DNA of 33,116 bases. Source: an uncultured Clostridia bacterium. GTDB lineage: Bacteria; Bacillota; Clostridia; TANB77; CAG-508. The stretch is from NCBI GenBank assembly GCA_949746675.1, contig CATKDT010000077.1, forward strand, positions 1-33,116, read 5' to 3'. The translations under genes were made by a program, and so were the position numbers. Below the pieces are notes generated by a model that was not told the origin of the DNA, ran no database searches, and saw nothing but the letters and a program-made list of their open reading frames with translations. Positions within the stretch are counted from its first letter, which is position 1; every line of letters begins with the position of its first letter. Positions 8,850-18,399 of the stretch are shown piece after piece.

Positions 8850-9614
8850 ATGGAACTATTACTACCACTAATAATAATTATAATTGTAATTGCACTAGCA
8901 TCAATAAAACAAATTGATGAGTACCAAAGAGGAGTTTTATTTACATTAGGTAAATTCACAAAAATACTAGAGCCAGGATGGCACATAATATGGCCAATAT
9001 TCAATACATATAGAAAAGTAGATGTTAGAACAAAAACAGTAGATGTTCCTGAACAAGAAGCAATCACAAGAGATAATGTATCAATAAAAATAAATGCAGT
9101 ACTATACTACAAAATATTTGATGCATCAAAAGCTATCATTTCAGTAGAAAACTTTAACTATGCAGTAAGTCAATTAGCACAAACAACAATGAGAAACATA
9201 GTAGGATCAGTAACTCTTGATGAATTATTAACAGAAAGAGATAAATTAAGCGATGAAATATGTAAAATAGTAGATGAGGCAACAGACCCTTGGGGAATAA
9301 AAGTAGAAAATGTCGAATTAAAAGACATAGCACTACCAATGGAAATGAAAAGAGTTATAGCAACAGTTGCTGAAGCTGAAAGAGAAAAGCAAGCAGTTAT
9401 AACAAAAGCTTTAGGAGAAAAAGAAGCGGCGACAAACTTAGCAGCAGCAGCAAAAATAATGAATGATACTCCAGGAGCACTTCATTTGCGTACTCTAGCA
9501 ACACTTACTGACTTAAGCAGTGATCAATCTAATACAGTAATATTCACACTTCCAATAGAACTACTAGAAGCAGCAAAAGGTATTGCAAATAGAGGAAAAG
9601 AAGACAAAAAATAA
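8850..9614 (+). CDS. SPFH/Band-7 domain protein (slipin/stomatin-like)
   Basis: MELLLPLIIIIIVIALASIKQIDEYQRGVLFTLGKFTKILEPGWHIIWPIFNTYRKVDVRTKTVDVPEQEAITRDNVSIKINAVLYYKIFDASKAI. Confidence 0.92.
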   Translation: MELLLPLIIIIIVIALASIKQIDEYQRGVLFTLGKFTKILEPGWHIIWPIFNTYRKVDVRTKTVDVPEQEAITRDNVSIKINAVLYYKIFDASKAIISVENFNYAVSQLAQTTMRNIVGSVTLDELLTERDKLSDEICKIVDEATDPWGIKVENVELKDIALPMEMKRVIATVAEAEREKQAVITKALGEKEAATNLAAAAKIMNDTPGALHLRTLATLTDLSSDQSNTVIFTLPIELLEAAKGIANRGKEDKK

Positions 9615-9617
9615 AAC

Positions 9618-9655
9618 AAAACAAAGCTGACGAATAAAACCGTCAGTTTTGTTTT
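9618..9655. terminator. Intrinsic terminator, potentially bidirectional
   Basis: CTGACG (9627-9632) / CGTCAG (9641-9646), extended outward by AAAACAAAG / TTTTGTTTT. Confidence 0.75.
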
Positions 9656-9722
9656 AAAAAATTATGATATAAAAATATTATAATAAAGCCTAACTAATTA
9701 CATATTTATGAGAGGTGAGAAA

Positions 9723-10319
9723 ATGAGAGAAGGAAAAATAGAAGAATTAAATAAATTAATAGAAAAATATAAGACAATAGAAATAATAAATGAAAAACAA
9801 ATAGGAAATGGATTTCTAACAATAATACAAGCAGATTATAAGTTAAACAATGGTGAAACAATAAATAGAGAAAGGTACTTAAAAAACAATAATGAACCAA
9901 ACTCCTGCATTATACTAACAGAAACAGAAGAAGGAGAATTACTATTTACAGTTCAACCTAGAGTTCATTCAGAGAGAACAGTTGGAATAGAATGTCCAGC
10001 AGGATTGGTAGAAAAAGGAGAGGACCCATTAGTATCAGCTAAAAGAGAGTTATTAGAAGAAACAGGGTGTATTTCGCAAGAAATAATACCATTAATAGAA
10101 CAATGCTATCAAGACATAGCAACTTCGAAAGGCAGAACTAATATGTATCTTGCAAAAAAATGTAAAAAGGTACAAGAACAACATTTAGACGAAAGTGAGT
10201 ATATAGGAATATTTAAATGTACATTTGAAGAAGCATTAGAATTAATTGATTTAGGTTATATATGTGATGTAATAACAATATTAATATTAGAAAAGGCAAA
10301 AAAATATTTTTACAATTAA
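9723..10319 (+). CDS. NUDIX hydrolase (ADP-ribose pyrophosphatase-like)
   Basis: Nudix box GLVEKGEDPLVSAKRELLEETGC. ATG 9723 preceded by GAGAGGTGAG. Confidence 0.9.
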   Translation: MREGKIEELNKLIEKYKTIEIINEKQIGNGFLTIIQADYKLNNGETINRERYLKNNNEPNSCIILTETEEGELLFTVQPRVHSERTVGIECPAGLVEKGEDPLVSAKRELLEETGCISQEIIPLIEQCYQDIATSKGRTNMYLAKKCKKVQEQHLDESEYIGIFKCTFEEALELIDLGYICDVITILILEKAKKYFYN

Positions 10320-10462
10320 CAATATGAATAAAAAATGTGGAAAACTAGGTATAAAAAACAAATAATAAGAACAATACAGTATCTTCTTAAATATAATAAT
10401 TTAGGAGGATACAATTTTTGTATATATAAATAATATCCTCGAGGAAGGAATGAGAGTTAAAT

Positions 10463-11080
10463 ATGATAAGAGTTGAAAAAAGAATATTACAAAAGAATTT
10501 AACTTACAAAGGAACAGTAATATTAAAATATAAAATTGAATACCCACAAATTTTTAATAGCGAAAAATTTAATGTCTATAACTATAAAAAAGCAACAGCA
10601 TTACAAAAAGAATGTGAAACTACTTTATTTGAAGAAGCAAAAAAATTATATGAATACAACAAGAAAAACGGATATCCAACGATGACATATGAGATAGTAT
10701 CAGCAGTCACAGTTACATACAACTATCAACCAATAGTAAGTTTATATATAGATGAATACAGATTTACAGGAGGAGCACATGGAAATACAATAAGAACATC
10801 ACAAACGTGGGATCTAAATGAAGCAGAAATGATAAAACTCTCGAGGTGGTTTGAAGATCCTAATTATGTATCGAGCCTAATTGACAATATAAATGGACAA
10901 ATACAGACAAATATCGACAATGGAAACAACTTTTATTTTGAAAATTATTGTTGTTTGACTAGTAAAAACTTTAGAGTAGAAAATTATTACATAAAAAATG
11001 GAATGATAAATATTTATTACCAACAGTATGATATAGCACCATATTCAAGTGGAATACTGTCATTTGCAATACCTAGATAA
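10463..11080 (+). CDS. RsiV/DUF3298-family (PdaC/DUF4163-like) protein
   Basis: IEYPQIFNS...YNYQPIVSLYIDEYRFTGGAHGNTIRTSQTWDLNEAEMIKLSRWFED...YQQYDIAPYSSGILSFAIPR. Confidence 0.8.
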   Translation: MIRVEKRILQKNLTYKGTVILKYKIEYPQIFNSEKFNVYNYKKATALQKECETTLFEEAKKLYEYNKKNGYPTMTYEIVSAVTVTYNYQPIVSLYIDEYRFTGGAHGNTIRTSQTWDLNEAEMIKLSRWFEDPNYVSSLIDNINGQIQTNIDNGNNFYFENYCCLTSKNFRVENYYIKNGMINIYYQQYDIAPYSSGILSFAIPR

Positions 11081-11085
11081 AAAAT

Positions 11086-11122
11086 ATATGCCTAACTGTT
11101 TAATTACAACTGTTAGGCATAT
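11086..11122 (+). terminator. Putative terminator hairpin
   Basis: ATATGCCTAAC (11086-11096) / GTTAGGCATAT (11112-11122), perfect arms just after a stop codon; weak T-tract. Confidence 0.5.
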
Positions 11123-11309
11123 TTAGCTACAAAATAAAAATGATTTTTTATACTATAAAAAGAAATTAGCAAAAACTCGAAAAAAGTCGCAAAAAATAAA
11201 ATAAAATTTGCTAAAACCCCTTTAAAAATAAAAAAAATATGATACAATATACACAAATAAAACAAACTAAATTATTTTAAATTATATATAATAGAAATAA
11301 AAACAAATC

Positions 11310-11372
11310 AGGCAAACGGCTGTGGCCGTAAGGAGACAGAAACAACACTGAGAGTGACATAATTTCTACACA
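11310..11372 (+). ncRNA. Candidate structured leader RNA upstream of the 411-aa gene
   Basis: GC-rich island in an AT-rich intergenic region: AGGCAAACGGCTGTGGCCGTAAGGAGACAGAAACAACACTGAGAGTGACAT, with hairpin ACGGC-TGTG-GCCGT (11316-11329). No known family recognised. Confidence 0.3.
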
Positions 11373-11440
11373 TAATACATAATATAATTAAAAGAGATAG
11401 GCACCATAGATAAATTTAAAATTTGAAAGGATGGACGCTT

Positions 11441-12658
11441 ATGGGAGCAGAAGAAAAAAGTTTAAAAATTTACGATACAAGGACAACATTCTTTGGAAAA
11501 TTAGGAAATACAATTAGCAAGCTATTAACACCAACACAAGCTGGTATAAACAATTTACTTGTAAGTATAAAAAGAAGTGCAATGATAAAAGCATATAAGA
11601 GTATGAAGAAATCAGCAAAAGGCAAAGAAGAAATACTAGAGAAACGATTTAAAGAATCATATTCATTATATCTAGACTCAATTGATCAATTAATAGTAGA
11701 TACAATTTATAAGAAAGTTAGAACAGATAAAGCGTCTGACTTTGAAAAAGATGCATTATCAAAATATTATAATGTAATACATTTAAAAGAAAATAATGAA
11801 GTGGAATATAAACTAAAAAAACAAGAATATCTATTAAAGTTAGATTTCACATCTCTAAATGACTCAAATAAAACAAAAATATTCGAAGAATACAAGGAAA
11901 TATATATATATGAAATAGAAAAAATTAATAAAGCTTTATTAAAACATTATTCAATGAAATTAACTGAAAAATTAACTCCAGCAGAAAAAGAAGAGGCATA
12001 TGAAAAAATATTTGAAACACTTGAGAACTATGTTGCTAATATAATTCCGATGAAGGAAATAGAAGATGAAGAATTAGTAAAACAATGTAGTCTATTTGAA
12101 ACTTATGAAGTAGGCAAACTTGACCAAATTGATATATTAGACAAAAAGATGATATTACTAGGAATAAGTAGAAAATTATTTGTTCATAGTTTACCACTAG
12201 TTGTAGCAGAAAGATGTTATATAAAACTATTAAAAGATACTAGAAACTTAATAGTTGACACTAAAATAGCTAGAAAACGTGAAAACGCATATCAATTATT
12301 ACTTAGACTAATTGAGCAATACAATGATAAACTATTATCAGTGAAAATTTATTGGGATAAACAAGAACAAAAAGTACAATATCAACAATTTAGTGAGAAG
12401 AGAAAAGCTTTAAATGAAGTAAAACAAAAACAAGGAAATCACGAATACGAAGTTAAAAAACAAATCTTATATATTAGAACTGATATGAAACTACTTGAAA
12501 ATCATGGAAATAAATATTTTAGGATATTACAATTTTACAGAAGAAGATTGGTAAATCTTGGAGATATGAAACAACTTAAAGATGAATGTAGAACACTAGA
12601 GAAAACTATGAAAGGACAAGTTAGAAGAAAGGTTTTAGTAGATGAAAAAGCTAGCTGA
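11441..12658 (+). CDS. Uncharacterised alpha-helix-rich basic protein (405 aa from ATG 11441)
   Basis: Long ORF in the sense direction of the operon, RBS GAAAGGATGG upstream; MGAEEKSLKIYDTRTTFFGKLGNTISKLLTPTQAGINNLLVSIKRSAMIKAYKSMKKS... No family recognised. Confidence 0.75.
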   Translation: MGAEEKSLKIYDTRTTFFGKLGNTISKLLTPTQAGINNLLVSIKRSAMIKAYKSMKKSAKGKEEILEKRFKESYSLYLDSIDQLIVDTIYKKVRTDKASDFEKDALSKYYNVIHLKENNEVEYKLKKQEYLLKLDFTSLNDSNKTKIFEEYKEIYIYEIEKINKALLKHYSMKLTEKLTPAEKEEAYEKIFETLENYVANIIPMKEIEDEELVKQCSLFETYEVGKLDQIDILDKKMILLGISRKLFVHSLPLVVAERCYIKLLKDTRNLIVDTKIARKRENAYQLLLRLIEQYNDKLLSVKIYWDKQEQKVQYQQFSEKRKALNEVKQKQGNHEYEVKKQILYIRTDMKLLENHGNKYFRILQFYRRRLVNLGDMKQLKDECRTLEKTMKGQVRRKVLVDEKAS

Positions 12659-13118
12659 AATAGTATATAACAAAATAGATGAAAACAAAGGATATGAAAA
12701 GATTATAAATAACGTTGTTGATAAATGTTTTGAAAATGAAAAATTAAGTAAGCTAAAGTTATACATATGTATAACTTTAACTGTTCCTAAAGAAATACAA
12801 AAAATAAATAAAAAGTATAGAAATATTGATAAACCAACAGATGTACTATCATTCCCAATGTTTGAACAAGCAGAAATAAACCAACTGTTAAAAAATGGAT
12901 ATGAAATTGAAGAAGCACTAGGGGACATTATAATATCAATTCCGAAAGTATATGAGCAAGCTGAGGAATATGGACACAGTTTTGAAAGGGAACTTTCATA
13001 TATGGTAGTTCATGGATTTTATCATCTAATGGGATACGACCATATGGAAGAAGAAGAGAAAAAAGAAATGAGAGCTAAAGAAGATGAAGTACTTAATGCA
13101 TTAGGCATTAACAGATAA
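12642..13118 (+). CDS. ybeY: Endoribonuclease YbeY (rRNA maturation factor)
   Basis: INKKYRNIDKPTDVLSFP, LGDIIIS, HGFYHLMGYDH. Confidence 0.95.
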   Translation: MKKLAEIVYNKIDENKGYEKIINNVVDKCFENEKLSKLKLYICITLTVPKEIQKINKKYRNIDKPTDVLSFPMFEQAEINQLLKNGYEIEEALGDIIISIPKVYEQAEEYGHSFERELSYMVVHGFYHLMGYDHMEEEEKKEMRAKEDEVLNALGINR

Positions 13119-13146
13119 AACATAGATAAAGGGGATATAAGAAATA

Positions 13147-13908
13147 ATGAAAAATCCAAATACCAACAATAGTGATGAGAGATTATATAATAAGAACTTC
13201 TTGCAGGCATGTAGAAACGCAGTAGATGGAATTGTATATTGTGCATCAACACAAACCAATATACGAAAACAATTATTACTAGGAACAATAGTAATGATAT
13301 TAAGTCTATTTTATGATTTTACAACAGCAGAGTTTTTATGTCTAACTTTTGCAGTATTCTTTGTAATATTTGCAGAAATGTGCAACACAGCAATAGAAAC
13401 AATAGTTGATTTATTAGTTGATGTGTATCATCCAAAAGCAAAGATAGCAAAAGATGTTGGTGCAGGAGCAGTAATATTATCAGCAATAAATGCAATAATA
13501 GTAGCTTACTTTTTATTCTTTAGAGAAACACAAGTGATAAATCTAGGAAGTAGTATATTTTCGGAAATGATAGCATCTCCAAGTCACTTAGCATTTGTAG
13601 GAATTATATTAACAATAATAGCAGTACTTGTAGCAAAATCAGGAACGAAGATAAAAGAAATATCAAGTGGAGTAAAAAGTAATTTTATTCCAAGTGGGCA
13701 ATCAGCTTTAGCATTTGCTATACTTACGGCGATAGGAATAAATTCACAAGATCCATTAATTTTGGTATTATCACTTACGCTTTCAATATTAGTTGCAGGA
13801 AATAGAATGCATGACACTAGAACACTTGCTGAAACGGTATTTGGAGCATTTATGGGAGTGTTAATTGTATTATTAGTATATGGACTTACATTATTTAAAA
13901 TCGGATAA
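13147..13908 (+). CDS. Diacylglycerol/undecaprenol kinase (DgkA-type) fused to a degenerate PAP2-like membrane domain
   Basis: DgkA half: FLQACRNAVDGIVYCASTQTNIRKQLLLGTIV...VIFAEMCNTAIETIVDLLVDVYHPKAKIAKDVGAGAVILSA. C-terminal FIPSGQSALAFAILTAIG...NRMHDTRTLAETVFGAFMG resembles PAP2. Confidence 0.88.
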   Translation: MKNPNTNNSDERLYNKNFLQACRNAVDGIVYCASTQTNIRKQLLLGTIVMILSLFYDFTTAEFLCLTFAVFFVIFAEMCNTAIETIVDLLVDVYHPKAKIAKDVGAGAVILSAINAIIVAYFLFFRETQVINLGSSIFSEMIASPSHLAFVGIILTIIAVLVAKSGTKIKEISSGVKSNFIPSGQSALAFAILTAIGINSQDPLILVLSLTLSILVAGNRMHDTRTLAETVFGAFMGVLIVLLVYGLTLFKIG

Positions 13909-13984
13909 GAAAAATAATTAAAGTAATTGTATTTATAAAATAGATTTTGAATAAAAGCTGAAAAACGATGGGAGGAAGCGACAT

Positions 13985-15052
13985 TTGAAAAGAGTAATAT
14001 TATATATATTAACTATTTTAATAGTAATTGCATTTGCAGTATTTGTAGGATATTTATATATAGAAAAATTAGGAACAACAGTAACAAATGAGCAAGAACC
14101 TAACATTATACCAACAAATGAAAATCAAGAGATTGTTACAAAACAAGTAGAAATATTTAAGGGGACAGATAGACCAATAGCCATTATGATAGATAATCAT
14201 AAATCAGCAATGCCACATGCAGGATTAAGTAAAGCTTATATGATATATGAAATAATTGTTGAAGGCGGAGAAACAAGACTAATGGCATTATTTAAGGGGA
14301 AAGATGTTGATAAAATAGGACCAGTAAGAAGTGCAAGACATTATTTTATAGACTTTGCCTTAGAAAATGATGCAATATACACACATTATGGATGGAGCCC
14401 ACAAGCTGAAAGTGACATAAAATCAATGAAAATTAATAACATTAATGGAATAAGTGAAAAAACAAGTGACTTTTGGAGGGTAAAGGAAAAAGCAGCACCA
14501 CATAATGTTTTAACATCAACATCAAAGATATATGAAATAGCAAAAAATAAAAAGTATAGAACAACATCAGATGTAAATAGTGTATTAAACTATGTAGTTG
14601 ATGAAGTTAATTTAGAAGATTTATATAAAACAGAAGAAAGTGAAGAAACAGAAAGTAATGTAAAAAATGCAAATGAAATTAAAATTTCATATTCACAATC
14701 AAATAATGTAAGATGGACATATGATGAAGGCAATAAAAATTATATAAGATATTCAAAAAATATAAAAGAAACAGAATGGTTTGAAAAAAATGATGTAACA
14801 TCAAAAAATATAATTATTGAATTTATAAAAAATCAAACAATAGATGAAAAAGATAGACAAACAATGAATACAACAGGCACAAAAAATGGATACTATATAA
14901 CAAATGGAAAATATATACCTATATTATGCTCTAAATCGTCAAGAACATCAAAAACAGTATATAAAGATACAAATGGAAACGAAATAAAAGTAAATGATGG
15001 AAATACATTTATACAAATTTGCAAAGAAGAAAAAAATGTTGAAATAAACTAA
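13985..15052 (+). CDS. DUF3048 (YerB-like) membrane-anchored protein
   Basis: TTG start with SD GGGAGGAAG. PIAIMIDNHKSAMPHAGLSKAYMIYEIIVEGGETRLMALFKGKDVDKIGPVRSARHYFIDFALENDAIYTHYGWSP. Confidence 0.88.
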   Translation: MKRVILYILTILIVIAFAVFVGYLYIEKLGTTVTNEQEPNIIPTNENQEIVTKQVEIFKGTDRPIAIMIDNHKSAMPHAGLSKAYMIYEIIVEGGETRLMALFKGKDVDKIGPVRSARHYFIDFALENDAIYTHYGWSPQAESDIKSMKINNINGISEKTSDFWRVKEKAAPHNVLTSTSKIYEIAKNKKYRTTSDVNSVLNYVVDEVNLEDLYKTEESEETESNVKNANEIKISYSQSNNVRWTYDEGNKNYIRYSKNIKETEWFEKNDVTSKNIIIEFIKNQTIDEKDRQTMNTTGTKNGYYITNGKYIPILCSKSSRTSKTVYKDTNGNEIKVNDGNTFIQICKEEKNVEIN

Positions 15053-15109
15053 TATTAGAAAAATGTATTAATTAGAATAATAATCAATTAAACATTAAAG
15101 AGGATAAAT

Positions 15110-16009
15110 ATGGGAGAATTTAAATCAGGATTTGTTACAGTAGTAGGAAGAACTAATGTTGGAAAATCTAGTATAATAAATAGAATAGTTGGAGAAAAGG
15201 TATCAGCTGTTACAAGCAAAACACAAACAACTAGAAAAAATATAAAAGCAATTGTAAATAGAACAAACTCACAAATAATTTTTACGGATACACCAGGAGT
15301 ACATAAAGCAAAATCAAAATTAAGTGAAGTAATGAATGAATCGGCAATGAAGTCAATTCCAGAAGTGGACATAATTGTATATGTAATTGATAGTACATCA
15401 AGTAAAATCGATGAAAAAACATTAACTAAAATTAAGGAAGCAAATAAAAACACAATATTAGTAATAAATAAAATAGACTTAATTACACCTAGTAGATTAG
15501 CAGAGATTATAAATGAATACAAAGATTTATATGAATTTTCAGCAATAGTTCCTGTATCAGCAAGTAATAATAAAAATATTGAAGAGCTAATTTGTGAAAT
15601 AGAAAGAAACTTAAAAGTAGGTCCAGCATATTATGATATAGATGAATACACTGACCAAACATTAAGAGAATTAGCAGAGGAAACTATTAGAGAAAAGGCA
15701 CTAAAACTATTGCAAGACGAGGTACCACATGGAATATATATTGAAGTAACAAAAATGAAGAAAAGAAAAACACAGAAAGAAGAAAAAATTTTTGACATAG
15801 ATGCAACAATTTATTGTTTAAAAGATTCACATAAGGGCATAATAATAGGGAAACAAGGTTCAATGCTAAAAAGAATTGGAACTTATGCACGAGAAGATTT
15901 AGAAAAGATGCTAGGAGATAAAATAAATTTAAAACTTTGGGTAAAAGTAAAAGAAGACTGGATAAATGATTTAAAGATGGTAAACAAATTTAAAAGCGAC
16001 GAAGGATAA
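15110..16009 (+). CDS. era: GTPase Era
   Basis: GRTNVGKSSIINRIVGEKVSAVTSKTQTTR, DTPGVHKAKSKLSEVMN, NKIDL; KH domain IIIGKQGSMLKRIGTYAREDLEKMLGDKINLKLWVKVKEDW. Confidence 0.97.
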   Translation: MGEFKSGFVTVVGRTNVGKSSIINRIVGEKVSAVTSKTQTTRKNIKAIVNRTNSQIIFTDTPGVHKAKSKLSEVMNESAMKSIPEVDIIVYVIDSTSSKIDEKTLTKIKEANKNTILVINKIDLITPSRLAEIINEYKDLYEFSAIVPVSASNNKNIEELICEIERNLKVGPAYYDIDEYTDQTLRELAEETIREKALKLLQDEVPHGIYIEVTKMKKRKTQKEEKIFDIDATIYCLKDSHKGIIIGKQGSMLKRIGTYAREDLEKMLGDKINLKLWVKVKEDWINDLKMVNKFKSDEG

Positions 16010-16063
16010 AAGTTCTAGAGCTAATCTAAACACTCTGCAAAACTATGAGAAAAGGAGACGATT

Positions 16064-16231
16064 ATGCTAAAACAAATTGCATGGAATACTTTTAAAAATA
16101 CTGGAAATATTAATACTATGATGGAACTAATAGAAGTTGATAAAGCTATGAAAAACACAGGAATAATAAATAGTGAAGATATAAAAGAAAGCAATATAAT
16201 AGAAAATAATAATAAAATAACATTAAAATAA
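16064..16231 (+). CDS. yqzL: YqzL-like small protein
   Basis: 55 aa MLKQIAWNTFKNTGNINTMMELIEVDKAMKNTGIINSEDIKESNIIENNNKITLK, not in the ORF track. SD AAAGGAGACG; located between era and recO as in Bacilli/Clostridia. Confidence 0.82.
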   Translation: MLKQIAWNTFKNTGNINTMMELIEVDKAMKNTGIINSEDIKESNIIENNNKITLK

Positions 16232-16262
16232 TTGAAGCAATCGAAGGGAAATCATATACTTT

Positions 16263-16976
16263 ATGGGGATAATAAAAACAAAAGGAATAATACTTGCACA
16301 AAATAACATGAGTGAAAATGACAAGATGGTTACTATACTTACACCAGATCTTGGAAAAATAGGTTGTGCTGCTAGAGGTTCGAGAAGACCTAAAAGTACA
16401 CTTATGGCAGGAACACAATTTTTATGTTTTGCAGATTTTATAATTTATAAAGGTGTAAGTAGCTATAATTTAAACTCAGCAGAACCAATAGAAATATTTT
16501 ATAATATTAGACTCGACATTGACAAACTAAAGTATGCAGTAGAAGTAGCAAAGATTGCAAATGACATAACAGAAGAAAATGAAGGATCATATAGGATACT
16601 ACAACTAGTATTAAATACACTATATATGATATCAGAATCTAATAAAGAACTAGATTTTATATTATCAATTTATAAACTTAGGTTACTAAGTATAATTGGA
16701 TTTAGACCAATTATTGAAAAATGCTCTAACTGTGGTAAAAATGAAGAACTAAGATATTTTAGTTTTATAGATAATGGATTTAAATGTAAAAATTGCAAAA
16801 CACAGGACAAAGGAGCTATTGAACTATCAGACGCAACAATAAAAGCAATAAAATTTATAATAAAAGCAGAGCCAAAAAAAATATTTTCATTTGATATAGC
16901 TGAAGAAAATAAAAAACAATTGAAACTATTAACAAAGATATATTTAGATAAATGTATTGAAAAAGAATATGATTAA
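16263..16976 (+). CDS. recO: DNA repair protein RecO
   Basis: KTKGIILAQNNMSENDKMVTILTPDLGKIGCAARGSRRPKS; zinc motif CSNCGKNEELRYFSFIDNGFKCKNC. Confidence 0.95.
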   Translation: MGIIKTKGIILAQNNMSENDKMVTILTPDLGKIGCAARGSRRPKSTLMAGTQFLCFADFIIYKGVSSYNLNSAEPIEIFYNIRLDIDKLKYAVEVAKIANDITEENEGSYRILQLVLNTLYMISESNKELDFILSIYKLRLLSIIGFRPIIEKCSNCGKNEELRYFSFIDNGFKCKNCKTQDKGAIELSDATIKAIKFIIKAEPKKIFSFDIAEENKKQLKLLTKIYLDKCIEKEYD

Positions 16977-16978
16977 AA

Positions 16979-17012
16979 AAACTTGAAATCTTATAAGATT
17001 TTGAGTTTTTTG
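16979..17012 (+). terminator. Intrinsic terminator after recO
   Basis: AACTTGAAATCT-TATA-AGATTTTGAGTT followed by TTTT. Confidence 0.8.
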
Positions 17013-17071
17013 TTGTGGCCGATGTGCAAAATAAAAATATGACTAAATTTTACAAAATATCATAAAAAATA

Positions 17072-17100
17072 TTGACTTTTTATTTTTTTTAATATAACAT
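17072..17100 (+). promoter_or_regulatory. Putative sigma-A-type promoter of the surface-protein gene
   Basis: TTGACT, 17-nt spacer, TAACAT. Confidence 0.45.
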
Positions 17101-17130
17101 TGACGAGAAAGTAAATGAAAGGAGATACAA

Positions 17131-18237
17131 ATGAAAAGAATATTTTTATTTTTTATAATATTTGTTTTATTATTTTTATCAAATAGTGTTTTAGCGGTAG
17201 AAGGAGGAGAAACTGCAAAAGCAGACTTTAGTAATGCAAGTTTTAAGATAATAAATACAAACAATAATGGACAATTTTATAGCTTAGAAGTATCAAATAT
17301 AACATTACCAACAAAAAGTAATGGAAAACCAGTAGATATGAATGTAAGATATACTATTGGAAATACAGAACCAGAATTTAGTAGTAAATATGGAGAAAGT
17401 TATGATGGAACTTATAATTTAGAAACCAAAAAGCTAACATTTGCAAGATTAGAAACTGCATTACAACTAAAAGGAGATGTGTATTTTTGGATATATCAAC
17501 TAGATGATACAGAAGCAGGAAAACCAATAACAGGAAAATTAGTACATAGTGCAAAGATAGAAAGACCAGCAGATAAAAAATATGCAGAATTATTTGAAAC
17601 AAAACTGATTGGGTCAACTTTAACTAATATATCACTAAATACACCAATGGAAAACTTCTTAAAAAGAAAAGCACAATTTAAAATAGGCGAAATTACAGAT
17701 AAATCAATTTTAGCAGCAATTAAGAAAAATAATCAAGCAGATGGGTTTGACAAGTTACTAAATTATGCAAAAAATTCTTCAACGATTTATGACGGAATAC
17801 TTGAAGGAAGTCCTACTTTTGTAGCAAATTTACATGATGATTTACTAGGAAAAGTAAAAAATGATACTTATTATTATGTATATACAAAATTTGATGATGA
17901 AAATGGTAAATATCATCCAGTAGAGGGGATAACAATTGGATTAGGAGTAGCTATTCCTGATTCTTGTGACATAAATTTTTATGGAAGTAATAGATTCAAC
18001 TGGGACAACTTTACAGAACCAGAGCCAGAACCAACAGGAACATCAACACCAGAAGAACCTGACAATCCAGATACAACAAAAAAGCCAACAGAAAATAACA
18101 AAAACGATGATAAAACAACAGCACAAAAACCAATACCACAAGCAGGAGAATTAGATATTATTATTGGATTAGTAGCAATAGTTGGATTAGCAGTAATGTT
18201 ATATTTTCTAAATAAAAAATATAATTTCATAAAATAG
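17131..18237 (+). CDS. Secreted cell-wall-anchored-type surface protein (signal peptide, Pro/Thr/Glu linker, IPQAG-TM-charged tail)
   Basis: MKRIFLFFIIFVLLFLSNSVLA signal peptide; ...EPEPEPTGTSTPEEPDNPDTTKKPTENNKNDDKTTAQKPIPQAGELDIIIGLVAIVGLAVMLYFLNKKYNFIK. Confidence 0.8.
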   Translation: MKRIFLFFIIFVLLFLSNSVLAVEGGETAKADFSNASFKIINTNNNGQFYSLEVSNITLPTKSNGKPVDMNVRYTIGNTEPEFSSKYGESYDGTYNLETKKLTFARLETALQLKGDVYFWIYQLDDTEAGKPITGKLVHSAKIERPADKKYAELFETKLIGSTLTNISLNTPMENFLKRKAQFKIGEITDKSILAAIKKNNQADGFDKLLNYAKNSSTIYDGILEGSPTFVANLHDDLLGKVKNDTYYYVYTKFDDENGKYHPVEGITIGLGVAIPDSCDINFYGSNRFNWDNFTEPEPEPTGTSTPEEPDNPDTTKKPTENNKNDDKTTAQKPIPQAGELDIIIGLVAIVGLAVMLYFLNKKYNFIK

Positions 18238-18266
18238 TATTGTAAATTTTACTTATAATTTTAACT

Positions 18267-18302
18267 AAACCTTAAAATCTTAAAAGATTTTAAGGTTTTT
18301 AT
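18267..18302 (+). terminator. Intrinsic terminator
   Basis: AAACCTTAAAATCTT (18267-18281) / AAGATTTTAAGGTTT (18284-18298), then T-rich. Confidence 0.8.
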
Positions 18303-18399
18303 ATTTGTAATATTTTAGACTATTTGATAGATGATTAATGATACTACAAGAATGAGAAAAGTAAAGAAAATAATGTTGAAATTTGACGAACGATTTTTG

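Noticed and set aside
10405-10440. GAGGATA...TATCCTC hairpin upstream of the DUF3298 gene sequestering an AGGAGG
   Set aside because: The actual SD (GAGGAAGGAA) is downstream of the hairpin and no ORF follows the sequestered AGGAGG; functional meaning not supportable.
11310-11372. Possible TPP riboswitch because of CTGAGA in ACACTGAGAGTG
   Set aside because: Other conserved TPP-aptamer parts (ACCUGA etc.) are missing, and the downstream gene is not thiamine-related.
16370-16395. tRNA T-loop-like GGTTCGAG sequence
   Set aside because: Lies inside recO coding sequence (AARGSRRPKS); no cloverleaf around it.
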